This document shows positions 21,190 to 31,825 of a stretch of DNA of 64,000 bases, piece by piece (the stretch's first letter is position 1; every line of letters begins with the position of its first letter). The stretch is taken from contig CM068313.1 of NCBI GenBank assembly GCA_034766995.1, positions 53,896,275 through 53,960,274 of the forward strand, given 5' to 3'. Source of the DNA: Acanthacorydalis orientalis (lineage: Eukaryota; Arthropoda; Insecta; Megaloptera; Corydalidae). Below the pieces are notes generated by a model, which searched no databases, had not been told where the DNA came from, and saw only the letters and a program-made list of their open reading frames with translations. The position numbers and the translations under genes were made by a program.

Positions 21190-22758
21190 TGAAAACTTTG
21201 GAGTGTAAGTGCTCGAGGTATCTTGAAAATATTGCAATAGTTGTAGTTGCTTCATTCGGGTTATTATTAATCTCCAGTTTGAGTTTTTCTTCTCTTGAAC
21301 TTCCTCCCAGGACTAACTGAACACCTCTATTAAAAATTGGTTAAAAACAAAAATAAACCGTTTTTATCATGAAAAATGTTTAATACATTTTATTGAGCTC
21401 CTTTTCATAATCTACATGTGTTATATGAAACTTTTTTTCTAAATTAAGGCATGAAAAAGGTACTTAGAATCGAATAGCTGTAAACTACGGTTTTTTTCGG
21501 TCGTCCTCTCTTCTTGGAAGCTACTTCCGATTTGGGTTTCGAAACTACTTTCGTAGAAGCCCCTTTTTTTCTTCGTTTAGCCCTCTCCTGATCCACTCTC
21601 AGTTCCTTCATAACAGGTGAATCGTGAGAACGGTGCTTGTTCAACGCTAACGTGATTTCCGAGTCTGCTTTCGTGGACCGGCCTTCAAGTATGCTGAAAG
21701 ACTTTCGACCCTCGATTTAAAACTCTTTATCTCTTTAAAAGAAGGACGAAGCGTTCAAATAGTCGCAGAAACAGACTATGCAATGTCATATTCAGCTGTG
21801 TCAGACTCTATAGTGTTAGGTAGGGCTGCAATAATCTCAGCACTCTGTAAGTCGACTTTGTTTAATTCATCCACGTCGAATTTCCTTATGACGACATCAT
21901 TTAAGCCGATGGACCTGCTCGGTTGGACGACCTTGTTGGTGTCAGTGGACACAGCTCGACAAGCCACTACTCGACAAGATTCTACTTGTTGTTTGCACTG
22001 TTGTGACCTCTATTTCGTTCTTGTTCTATATATAGTGAGCCCGAAAATGATACTTATCCTCTACTTTCTTCAACAACCCAGAGTATCGGTTAAAATTTGT
22101 CTTGTTGAAGCTCGTGGCATGTTCCAAACTGGTAGCTTCCGGCTTCCCTATGGATATTGTTATATTCTTCTTGAGAAATGCTGTTAACCATTCTTCGCCG
22201 ACCATGCGCTCTTCTTTCCAAGACACTGGAAGTGCAAAATTCAATTTGATAACGTATTCATACCCTGAAGTTCGCATCTCTTTCGAAGTGAGGATGAAGA
22301 ACATATCGTTTCAGTGCTCCTGATACTCAACTTATAGAAAAAATAAGTTAAAAAAATCAAAGTAAAATTCAAATCATGTTCACTTAGGCCCGGTCGCGTC
22401 ACGTTTACTTAGCCCCGCATGCACATTTGAACTTTAATTATAAAAAAATATATTAATATCCTAAATATGATAAAAAAATAAAACGGTAACGTGTTCTGGA
22501 TGTCTTAATATTTCATAGTCAGATTCGGAATTTTTTACAACAAACAGTTGTAAATAACTAAAAATTTTCACAAGAACAAAAATTCACTTCTGCACTTTTG
22601 AGATACTCAAAGCTTAATAAAACCGAAACCGTTACACTGAATTCTATTAAACTCCGTTGGCCATGTGGGGACATTAATACTAACTCACAGCATTGAAGGC
22701 GAGTTCATAAAACATTTTTATCTGGGTTAACCGTAGTTCACATGGCCCCGGTATTCCC
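21190..22758 (-). mobile_element. Pogo/Tigger-like element P1, internally deleted
   Basis: Reading the minus strand from 22758, the element starts GGGAATACCGGGGCCATGTG after TA. A coding piece at 22026-22304 has VSWKEERMVGEEWLTAFLKK, then KPEATSLEHATSFNKTNFNR and LLKKVEDKYHF. This matches the pogo-type transposase region between the CENP-B-like HTH and the DDE domain. It then jumps to a C-terminal acidic segment (21776-21967, DVVIRKFDVDELNKVDLQSA) and a basic tail ending KKRGRPKKTVV (21444-21644). The DDE core is missing. The 3' terminus is lost near 21190. The copy at 42614-44478 shares the same deletion. Confidence 0.75.
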
Positions 22759-22793
22759 TATGTATATTGTTTGGAAATTCTCGAGATAATTTA

Positions 22794-23654
22794 ACAGGTG
22801 GGCTGAAAAGTTCGTAGGCTTGCATAGAAAAAAATTTTTTTTTGATAGAATTTGATTTTATTATTCAATATAGTACCCTTCGAGGGCGATACAACGATTA
22901 TAGCGGTCATACAATTTTTCGATACCATTTTTATAATACGATTTGTCTTTAGCCTCAAAATAGGCTTCAGTTTCGGCGATTACCTCTTCATCGGTGTGAA
23001 ACCGGTGACTCCGGTGTGAAATGATGGAGCCATGTTTCATCCATCGTCACATATCGACGCAAAAATTCGGATTTATTACGATTGAACAGCTCCAAACACT
23101 CCTTAGAATCATCGATCACCCACTTTGAACAGAGCTTTCGCATATCCAAATATTCATGCACGATATGACCAACACGTTCCTTTGATATCTTTAGGGTCTC
23201 AGCTATCTCAATCAACTTCACTTTACGGTTATCAAAAATTATTTTGTGGACTTTTTTGATGTTTTCGTCGGTAACAGCCTCTTTGGGGCGTCCACTGCGT
23301 GCATCGTCCTCGGTGCTCATTTCGCCTCGTTTAAATTTAGCAAACCACTTCTCTACGGTTGATTTTCCTGGTGCAGAGTCCGAATAATGTTTATTAAGCC
23401 AAGCCTTGGTTTCAACAGTATTTTTTTTCGCCAAAAAGCAATGCTTTATTAACACACGAAATTCCTTTTTATCCATTTTTTCAAGGTAACAAAAGTTCTT
23501 TCACTAAAAATGCTATAACTCAGATACTAATAGTGCAACAGCTGTCAAATTTATACACGCGTCTTTTGAAGGTTAGGGCTAACTAAAAATCATATGGATT
23601 TGATACTAGTAGCGCCATTTATGTGTCAGCCTACGAACTTTTCAGCCCACGTGT
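22794..23654 (-). mobile_element. Mariner family E, internally deleted, intact ends
   Basis: 861 bp bounded by TA (22792-22793, 23655-23656). The TIRs agree at 26 of 27 bases (left ACAGGTGGGCTGAAAAGTTC; right, reversed, ACACGTGGGCTGAAAAGTTC). A minus-strand open frame of 162 residues (22988-23476) begins MDKKEFRVLIKHCFLAKKNT and contains SAPGKSTVEKWFAKFKRGE, RSGRPKEAVTDENIKKVHKI, ISKERVGHIVHEYL, MRKLCSKWV and the first catalytic Asp in YVTMDETWLHHFTPES. Right after that the sequence jumps to the C-terminal tail (VIAETEAYFEAKDKSYYKNG, GYYIE), so the second and third Asp are deleted. A 10-bp direct repeat CGGTGTGAAA marks the deletion junction (22992-23001 and 23012-23021). Confidence 0.93.
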
Positions 23655-23898
23655 TATATATAGAATTTAATTATTCTTTTTTATAGTATCTAAATGCTAG
23701 AAAAAAATGAAAAACCGTTAGTTGCAGGTACAGAACTAAAAATAATTTCCAAGTGGAATTGCAAGACTAAACAAAGAGTGGTGTTAAAGAAAATATTTGA
23801 GTTGTTAACGAAAGGTATTAAATTGCAGTTGTTAATCAATTATAATTATTTTAAATACATTATATTATAGATTCTACTAATCCATTAACAAATTTATT

Positions 23899-24796
23899 TT
23901 AACAAATCCGGTCGGTATTTTTTCTATTACCATCGCCCAAATACCGGCATTTTTGAAAACAATTTACAGATTCGCTATATTTTATATTAAAACAATACAA
24001 CTATTTAATGATCATATATATTTTAATGAAATTTTGTTAAATTAAATGAATTGAAATGAATTTATTTGATTGAATATATATTTTTCTATACTTCATATTT
24101 TTTAAAAAAATAAAATTCAATGAAAACTGTAAACTAATTTTCGATAATACAACGGAAGCTAACTTTTATTCATTTTATGGCAGCATAAATTTTATTTTCA
24201 CATTATTTTATTAGACAAATAGATTAAAATATTCTAAATTTGGTTCTATGTCAATATCATACCATAAATCATCTTCACAGTCACTATTACTTGCAAAGTC
24301 AGTAAACTGTAAAAGAATCAAACGTGAGAGTTTTCTTTTTATAATAAAATCACTATCAACGCTATTGTCATTACCAAAATTAAATTTTACAAGATCTTCA
24401 ATGTCATTACTACACTCAAATAAATTCTCTGCACAAATTTCTTATAACTCCTTTTCGATCTCCATTTTAAATATATTTTATTATTTGGAAAATAGATAAA
24501 AATATTTTTAAATATCCGCACATACAAGCACTTGAATAAAGTGCTGAGCACATAAAGCACTTTATTATTCAAGCATCTTTGAATAAAGTACTTCTGTAAG
24601 AAGTACCGAGCAATACATTTTTAAACACATTTGTTTTATATTTATTATGTGACCCAATTAGAGCTAAAAATAGAAATATCTGTGTTTGACAGAGATTTCA
24701 TTTTAATTTATTTGGATTTTTTGAAAAAACGAGACTCATTCATTTACTGCAAGACGCAAATGACGATTTTTTGTCATAAGACCGGATCTGTGTTAA
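23899..24796 (-). mobile_element. piggyBac-derived non-autonomous element PB4
   Basis: TTAA at both ends (23899-23902, 24793-24796). Terminal sequences CAAATCCGGTCGG (left) and, reversed, CACAGATCCGGTC (right) share ATCCGGTC at nearly the same distance from TTAA. On the minus strand from 24462 an ATG opens MEIEKEL, stops, and continues with an acidic stretch (ENLFECSNDIEDLV, then SNSDCEDDLWYDIDIEPNLE), resembling the acidic N-terminus of piggyBac-like transposases. The rest of the transposase is absent. The plus-strand open frame at 24248-24499 is the shadow of this. Confidence 0.55.
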
Positions 24797-26700
24797 TAAT
24801 AATATGATAACCTTTTGTTTAGAGCACAGAGAGTAACTTTATTACGTTGTAGAATGATGTAGGTATGTAGTCTTAGAAATTTGATAAAAGAAACCTTAAA
24901 TATTTTAGCTTTTCTTGACTGGTGAATGTAAGTAAACAACGATATGAATTCATTAAAAAGTTTTCAATTGTTCTATTTTGAAACTGCTATGTAAAAGATT
25001 TATTTAGCTCAAAGAGAAGAGAATGATCTTAGTCGACTTCAGATCCATTAGAGTCGACTTCATATCCATGAATAGAAGTTTTTGTAGACGCAAAATCTTT
25101 GGAAGAAATGCGAATTCCAGTTTGTAGACAAAAGCCGACATAATGGAAACATAAAGCGAGTATTATTTTTTATTATACACCTCTTAAAATCTATTAATAC
25201 TTATTTTTTTTAAATTAAAAAATTAATGTCAGAAAATTCCAATTGATATAAAAATAAAAATAATTACTAATTAATATATCAATAAAAATTGATCAAAATG
25301 TTTGTTGAATATTCTTGAAAGAATTAATTTATGAATGTGAATTTCTTCATTATATTATAATTGCATTGTAAAAAATGAGAATTAAGTTGATTACTTTTTA
25401 TAAGAGCTAGGAAAAAATATAAGCTTATTCTAAAAATGATCACCTGAATCAGATTTCTTCAATATTTGCAAATCTTACATTCCTTTTTCTTTGGAAATGC
25501 GTTTTGATTTTTTTAATGTAATCATTTTTATTTCTTTTATTTAAAAAATAAATATATTAAAGGAATATTAGCCAAGGTGTAAACTTAAATTAAATGGAAG
25601 TGAAAACAAAATATTAGTTATTAAAAAAGAAAGCAACTCGAAAATAATTAAAAATTGGAATACAATAAAAAGGAATAAAAATTGTAGAAAATTCTGTTGC
25701 AGGTATTTTATGATATATATTATGGGATATATTAATAAAAATGAAAATCGACAATTCGGAAACGTTCATAAAATTATGAAAATCTCTAATTATTTCGACT
25801 TTATTGTACTATGTAGCTATATGGGATTCAAGATAGAGAAACGAAATTGAAAATTGCAACAGATTTTTTTTTAAAAAAATGATCTACCTGTCTAGATAGA
25901 CATCTCTATATGAGTGTATGTTTTATTTAAAAGCAGGACAAAACAATTTTAATCTTTAGATATTCAATAGAATGATGAAATACTGAATCATACTATTAAG
26001 ATAACCAAAAATCATCATCCTAAAAAGTGCTTCAATCAAATATAAGAAAATACAACTGCGTTACATAATTAAATAGATTTCTAAACAAAATAGACAATGA
26101 TGTTTTTATCGTTCTACAATAGAGTTGATAAGAACTACAAAAACACAGCAAATAATGTTCTCTATTTCGAATAAAATATTCATTACAGGAGGTTGGTAAT
26201 TATATAATACATGATCTTAAATATACGGATACAAATACATTTAATATACTAATGCTGCATCTCCAATGTCGACTTCTTACATATAAACGCCTTACATAAT
26301 GGTCAGAAAAACTAAATAATTATTTGATTGCAGACTATTCTATTTAATAATATATTTTAAACACTGATATATTCATTACAATACACAATACATTTTAGTC
26401 GAGCAATCAAACGGTTTTAATCAGCTAGCTGATAAATAATAATAGGAGAGGTATAACATAAATTCGAGTAAGTAGAATAAAATGTTATTGATTCATTTTT
26501 ATACTTTTAGTTTTTAACACTGAAATGACAAAATAGTAAATATCATTAATTTCCTGTTTACAAATGTTAGAAAGGGTGTACAAATTAAAATTGTACACAT
26601 TTATGCTCATCCTTAGTTACATTATCTTTATAGAGCACCCATAGAAAAGCTTTTTTACACCTGAAATCGAAAAGCGTTCTAAATATTATTAACAATAATG
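24797..26700. other. 1.9 kb without recognisable genes
   Basis: Very AT-rich with no coding signature, TIR or tandem repeat that I can identify. Confidence 0.5.
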
Positions 26701-26860
26701 CATCAAAAATGCGACGAAATAACCCTTTCATTGAAAAAAAAAGATTAGAATGCATAAAACAAAAACCACCCATTATTTTCCTATCAACCCAATAATTTAA
26801 TACAGTTATGATTGATTCAATTTAAAAGAACCGAATTAATTTGTACACCTAAATATACAT
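26701..26860. mobile_element. Mariner MITE end fragments (family B copy 6 and family K copy 5)
   Basis: 26701-26792 matches the right terminal part of family B (CCTTTCATTGAAAAA...AACAAAAACC, then TTTTCCTATCAACCCAA). 26812-26860 matches a terminus of family K (GTTATGATTGATTCAATTTA, then CGAATTAATTTGTACACCTAA). Both are solo ends. Confidence 0.65.
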
Positions 26861-26872
26861 TATTTTTATTAT

Positions 26873-26875
<3 letters not shown>

Positions 26876-26923
<48 letters not shown>
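26876..26923. repeat. (TA)n microsatellite
   Basis: About 48 bp of TA directly after the family K terminus. Confidence 0.95.
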
Positions 26924-26925
<2 letters not shown>

Positions 26926-27442
26926 TTCTACCAGACTCTCAAAAGTATTTATTTGTAAAAAATTACAATGTAAAATAAATACTCAGAGTTTATATCTGTG
27001 TGTATGTATGTATATTTGTACATTAGTGTATTGGCGTACGACAAAACGAAGGCTTCGTGTTGTCGGCAGAAAATAGCATCATCTTGGCGGTCTGTGTTGT
27101 TAATAGTTCGTCTAAAATACACGGACTCGATTTAGTTGGCATCGAAACGTTATGAAAGCAACTCGACTCGATTTCAATTCAGTAGTCTATTGACATATCC
27201 GAGTTTCTGGTAGTCTCGTGTATCGAGTCGAGGTGTCCCATTCAAAGTGCATACAAAACCGTTTCGCTGTACAAAACCCAGTACCGTTTCAGTTAAACGC
27301 TGTTTTGACAATAGAACGTTGCAAATACGATTCGAGGGAGAGAGGAGAAAATCCAGTGCCGGAAAATCCAACATAAACAATGTCTGAGTGAAACACGTGC
27401 AGTTCAATTGACAGTTCGCGTAGAGAACCAGTCGACGGATAA

Positions 27443-27466
27443 ATGGTTCGACTAGACGTTAGTTAA
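27443..27466 (+). CDS. uORF (7 codons)
   Basis: ATG to TAA, MVRLDVS. It ends one base before the next uORF ATG (TAA-A-ATG). Role, if any, would be to tune scanning ribosomes; not testable from sequence alone. Confidence 0.3.
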   Translation: MVRLDVS

Positions 27467-27467
27467 A

Positions 27468-27551
27468 ATGAAACGTCCGTTCGTCGATGAGAATGTGTCG
27501 CGTGTTCGCAAGTTTTATCAATGTGTCGACAAAGAGATCGAGATTTCTTGA
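27468..27551 (+). CDS. uORF (27 codons)
   Basis: ATG in a fair initiation context (AAAATGA), open for 27 codons beginning MKRPFVDENVSRVRKFYQCV. It is the longest upstream ORF of the leader. No known peptide recognised. Confidence 0.3.
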   Translation: MKRPFVDENVSRVRKFYQCVDKEIEIS

Positions 27552-27584
27552 GTGATTTATTCTGTGCGTTCGGTTATACAGTTA

Positions 27585-27632
27585 ATGTTTGTAGTTCGTC
27601 GGCCAGTTTGGCTAGAAAATAGTGCGGTATAA
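27585..27632 (+). CDS. uORF (15 codons)
   Basis: ATG to TAA, MFVVRRPVWLENSAV, between the 27-codon uORF and the last uORF of the leader. Confidence 0.25.
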   Translation: MFVVRRPVWLENSAV

Positions 27633-27876
27633 GAATATATTCTAGATTTATTTGTTTTAATTATCTACAGTGATTTCCGTGAGGTACGCGGATCTTACCT
27701 TATTAAAATAGTGTTCATATATATTTCTAAAAATCAATTGAAATATTTTTTTTAAAAAAAAAACGGATATAGACAGATTGAGGTGGCGTAAGAGATACCG
27801 TTTTTCATTGTAATCTCATATATAATATCTGTAGTGTCATAGTGTTGTGTGTGTGATAAATAAAAGTTGGTTGTTG

Positions 27877-27903
27877 ATGATGTTCGTGATTTCGGCGCAC
27901 TAA
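27877..27903 (+). CDS. uORF (8 codons) overlapping the main start
   Basis: Two consecutive ATGs open MMFVISAH. Its TAA (27901-27903) overlaps the main ATG (27903-27905) as TAATG, an arrangement that favours coupled termination and re-initiation in known cases. Confidence 0.4.
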   Translation: MMFVISAH

Positions 27904-27954
27904 TGGGACTTCAAACAACAACCACACTTATCGAACGGACTGCGGATACATTCG
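27903..27954 (+). CDS. Candidate first coding exon of an unidentified host gene
   Basis: ATG at 27903 opens MGLQTTTTLIERTADTF plus one base. The exon then ends at G27954 before GTGAGT (27955-27960), a consensus donor, giving a phase-1 intron. The next exon is not identified in this window; everything downstream to 64 kb is repeats and AT-rich DNA, so the intron would be long. Without splicing the frame would continue only about 22 codons. I do not recognise the peptide. The call depends on the leader composition and the donor. Confidence 0.45.
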
Positions 27955-28014
27955 GTGAGTTTAATCTCTTTGTATACCTTAGAGTTTTTTACAAATTAAT
28001 ATATATATACATAG
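27955..28014. other. Start of putative first intron
   Basis: GTGAGT donor followed by AT-rich DNA with a short TA run, leading into the palindromic MITE array. Confidence 0.4.
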
Positions 28015-28197
28015 ACTGATATAATTAAGCTTCTAGATGTAAGTATTAAAAATAAATGCAAAAATTAAAAAATACATGTTATTTTTCATTTTGTGTTTTA
28101 GTTCAATTCAATACTAAAATACTCAAAAAAATAACATGATTTTTTTATTTTTTTTATACTTTCATGTAGGAGCCTAAATTAAATCACCATATGTATG

Positions 28198-28236
<39 letters not shown>

Positions 28237-28606
28237 CAAGAGATTGTTCAATTAGGGCTTCCACATGAGGGTATAAAAAACCGAAAAAAGTAAAAAAATC
28301 ATGTTATTTTTTAATTTTTGCACTTTTTTCATACTTTCATGTGGAAACCAAAATTGAATCAACCCTATATATATATATATACATATACACACACACATAT
28401 ACATATATGATGATTCAATATAGGTTCCTAAATGAAATTAAAAAAAATGTAAAATTAAAGGAAATCATGTAACTTTTTATATAGTATTTTAGTTTAATTC
28501 AATACTTAAATACAATTGAATTAAAATACTAAATGAGGTATAACATTTTTTTTTAATTTTTGCAGTTTATACTTTTGTGTGGAAGCCTATATTGAATCAC
28601 CATATA

Positions 28607-28647
<41 letters not shown>

Positions 28648-28971
28648 GGTTCAATTAGGGCTTCCACATGAAAGTATAAAACAAATGAATAAATTAAGAA
28701 AATCATGTCATTTTTTAATTTTTGCACTTTTTTAATACTTTTATGTGGAATTCAAAATTGAACCACCACTATATATATATATAGTGATTCAATATAGGCT
28801 TCCACATAAAATTATTAAAAAATGCAAAATTAAAAAAAAATATATAGTATTTTAGTTTAATTCAACACTAAAATATAATTGAACCAATATACTACATCAA
28901 ACAAAAAAAAATTTTTTTTTAATTTTTGCAGTTTTTTTAATACTTTAATATGGAAGTCTAAATTGAATCAC

Positions 28972-28976
<5 letters not shown>
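28015..28976. mobile_element. Array of five palindromic (snapback) MITEs, family S
   Basis: Five imperfect palindromes separated by (TA)n tracts: about 28015-28191, 28236-28366, 28408-28604, 28643-28772 and 28782-28976. Each arm begins TTCAATTTAGGCTTCCACAT or a variant, followed by A/T-rich GAAAGTATTAAAAAA...AAAATCATGTTA. The long form has a central GTATTTTAGTTCAATTCAA palindrome; the short form lacks it. The order is long, short, long, short, long, and the two short copies (start CAATTAGGGCTTCC) and the last two long copies (start GATTCAATATAGGCTTCC) resemble each other, so a short+long dimer was probably duplicated. No coding capacity. Further copies are at 34906, 35150 and 59038. Confidence 0.75.

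Positions 28977-29026
<50 letters not shown>
28977..29026. repeat. (TA)n microsatellite
   Basis: About 50 bp of TA closing the family S array. Confidence 0.95.
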
Positions 29027-29029
<3 letters not shown>

Positions 29030-29345
29030 TTATTCATATACCTATGCATTTTTTCCCTATGACAAAGTGATTTCTTATTGTTTTATATAATTTTGTATTT
29101 TGTTAATGAATCATTAAATATTATTGCAACAAGTTTGAATTTAAAAAAAATGTCAAAAAAGTGAATTAAAAATAAAAGTGTATGAGAAAAATTAATGATT
29201 GTATAACTAAAAAGTTTCTTTTCTATTAAGTATAGATTTGAAAAGAGAACTGGTATATACATTAAAATATTTTGAAGTCTATCGTTTTGTGATAGTTAAT
29301 GCTATCATAAATTTGTGGCGACTGATAAATTTCTATTAAGCCAAG
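29030..29345. repeat. Duplicated segment, uninterrupted copy
   Basis: The first part (29030-29225, with ATACCTATGCAT and GTGATTTCTTATTGTTTTAT) reappears at 29845-30025. The second part (29229-29345, with TTTTGAAGTCTATCG and TAATGCTATCATAAAT) reappears at 31703-31825. In this copy they are contiguous and joined at a TTAA (CTATTAAGTATAG). In the second copy they are separated by piggyBac element PB3. Confidence 0.7.
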
Positions 29346-29725
29346 TTGATCTAGTTGTGGAATATTGCATCGGAATGAATGAGCTAATCTTAAATTCCAG
29401 GGTTTTTTAAATATCACGTTCCCTATTGTAGCTACAAAAGAAATTAAAAAACCATTTGCAGGGAATTTTATTCTCTACAACATTAGTTCTCATACTTTTT
29501 TTCATGCGATGAACATTTTTTTATTTTTTGCAAAAAAAACGCTTAAAAATTTTTTTTCTTGAATTTTTCTTGTTTTTCTTTCGTTTGACGTTAAAGATAG
29601 CCATTAACGAAGTTGTAGAGTGTTGATAAAGTGTTATACCCTAGACAACTCTCCCTCACACTGTCCCACAACCAGGATTAGATTGTCTATTTTAATGCAA
29701 TATTCCACAGTCAGATCCACTAGAG
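29346..29725. other. Unassigned AT-rich DNA
   Basis: No feature recognised; contains long T and A runs. Confidence 0.45.
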
Positions 29726-29771
<46 letters not shown>

Positions 29772-29840
29772 CTCTAGTATATATATATATATAGTATAGT
29801 ATAGTATATATATATATTACTCTAGTATATATATATATAG
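29726..29840. repeat. (TA)n tract with ATTACTCTAGTATA units
   Basis: TA microsatellite carrying repeated TATTACTCTAGTATATA interruptions and a GTATAGTATAGTATA stretch, i.e. a small compound tandem repeat. Confidence 0.9.
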
Positions 29841-29844
29841 TTAA

Positions 29845-30025
29845 TATACCTATGCACATTTCCCAAATGACAAACTGATTTCTTATTGTTTTATTTAATT
29901 TCGTGTTTTGTGAATAAACCATCAAACAATATCACAAGTTTTAAAATTAAAAAAAGGTTATAAAAAAGTGAATTAAAAATAAGTGTAAGGAGACAAATTA
30001 ATGATTATACGAACTATAACAAAAT
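29845..30025. repeat. Duplicated segment, second copy, left part
   Basis: Matches 29030-29225 at roughly 80 percent by eye (ATACCTATGCACA..., CTGATTTCTTATTGTTTTAT). Followed by piggyBac PB3. Confidence 0.7.
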
Positions 30026-30061
30026 ACTTCTACATGAACCTTCCTCGACTAGAGCGTTTTT

Positions 30062-31702
30062 TTTCATAACATAGACTCGCATCGGTCTGTGTTACCGACA
30101 TTTAATCTTCAAAATTACGATATTTCTAGTAAGAAGTTTTAATTTTTCTTCTTCGTTTATTATATTTAGATTCATAATAAATAAAAAAGGTAAAAAATAA
30201 TAACAAAATATATTTATTTTTATCTAATCAGTATAGTGTAACAGTCTCTGAAATTCTTAATCAAATCTTATACTTTCAATTAAACTAAATAAAAATTATT
30301 TTTTCCCTGGGAAAATTTTTTTTAATAATACTAAAACATATTAAACATTTAAAAAAATCTACAATCATTTATTTTCAAATGGTGCAAAATAACAAGTTTG
30401 ATACAGCATTGTAGCATGTTTTAAACCAAAAAAATCAATTGTACTTCGTTTTACGGTTTTTCTTCGAACTGCAGAATTAACAACGGCCTGTTTGTATATT
30501 TTGAGTTGAAATACTACCTTGAATATCCACACCACAAAGTAGTATCAGTCTCTCTCTTATCAGCCTTGGTATAGACAGGCATATAGCTCTTTCCTTCAAA
30601 TGGTCATCCATCAATACATAAGACAACTTTTCTAGAATATATTTTCTTACCAAAACGGAATGTTTATTTTTTTCTGTATAAACTATGAATGCATTAATGG
30701 CAGACACATTCATCAAACTGTAAAAAAGTACCATTGGTCATCTTTTGGTACCCCTGGCACAGTTGTAGGTTGCACAAAATTTATCAACAGTATCTACACC
30801 ATCCTTAGTGACATTATATCTCATAATAATCTCTAGTTTATTCGTTTACTGGTCAATACTTGCATCCTCATACAACATAATGGAGATAAATAGCATACTT
30901 TTTCCCTTTTTAAGCATACAAAATACCAAAGTGAATTTGTGTCCAAAATCAAACAAACTAGACCCAACTGCAAGATCCTTAGCTTGCACAAAATTTGGTG
31001 ATAATTTCATTTTATTTTGATGTATTGTGTTTACAATAGTGAAGTTATGTTTCTCCAATAACAATTTTGCCAAATCAATTCTGGTAAACCAATTATCCAT
31101 CCTTCATTCGAGTTTTAGATATAATATCAAACATTCTAGCAACAAGTACAATCAGTTTAGTGTCTGCATGGTACGATCCGTCTGGTTGTTTTACAATATC
31201 ATTGTGTATACATAAGAGAGTATGTTTTACATTTAATAAATTAAATTTATTATTATGTAAATATTTTTGTAACAGTTATATGTAACACTTGAACTTGCAT
31301 CGGTTTCCTGGACCGAAATACTCTGCAGCACGTAGGTGGGTTTCACTAGAGTATCATCAGGGCCACTGAATATGTGACGGTAAATTGTTAGGAAGGTAAA
31401 GTTCTTCCTGTCGTATCGCAAACTGCGGTAGTTCAATGATCTATTTTCCTCCTCCTGCGCTTTTATTTTACATAGCTGGTTGTAATTAAGAGGCACCGAA
31501 TAACGAACACAGGAGCGTTTTAAATGGGTGTTTCTATTCTATAAATCGTTCCTTTTTGTACCAAAACAGGACTCCAGATTTATTGTGGTGCGACAGAGAG
31601 CACTGTACACGGAACTGGAACCAAAAACTGTGCCTGGTTTGCGAAAAATCATCGAAACTCAATGTCTTAGGTCTGTGAGACCGACACGCGAGTCTTAGAA
31701 GA
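30062..31702 (-). mobile_element. piggyBac-like transposon PB3
   Basis: Inverted termini: left AGACTCGCATCGGTCT from 30073; right, reversed, AGACTCGCGTGTCGGTCT from 31695. TTAA at 31703-31706 marks the right target. Minus-strand transposase: 30846-31100 reads MDNWFTRIDLAKLLLEKHNF (second catalytic Asp in DNWFT), then HQNKMKLSPNF and GHKFTLVFCMLKKGKSML. About 30730-30840 reads RYNVTKDGVDTVDKFCATYN (third catalytic Asp), with a stop replacing the Trp of KRWPM. 30477-30734 reads MVLFYSLMNVSAINAFIVYT. The N-terminal half with the first Asp is not recognisable between 31130 and 31690, so about half the gene is missing or decayed. Confidence 0.82.
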
Positions 31703-31825
31703 TTAAATATGGATTTAACAAGAGAATTTGTCAATACATTTGAATATTTTAAAGTCCATCATTTGGTGATCATTAATACTATCATAAATCCGTGATCACA
31801 TTTGATAAAATTCTATTACAGTTAT
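31703..31825. repeat. Duplicated segment, second copy, right part
   Basis: Starts with the TTAA target and matches 29229-29345 (GATTTAACAAGAGAA..., CTATCATAAATCCGTG). Confidence 0.65.

Larger units (their letters stand above)
27030..27902 (+). promoter_or_regulatory. Candidate promoter and long 5' leader of a host gene
   Basis: CpG dinucleotides are frequent and base composition is balanced, unlike the flanks. No transposon similarity is visible. On the + strand it holds a series of short upstream ORFs (ATG at about 27153, 27380, 27443, 27468, 27585, 27877) and leads into a coding start at 27903 that meets a consensus splice donor at 27955. A possible internal intron boundary set is also visible (TTTAATTATCTACAG near 27670, then GAG/GTACGC near 27684). 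In insects such long uORF-rich leaders are common for developmental and signalling genes; that link is inference. I cannot place the transcription start. Confidence 0.5.
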
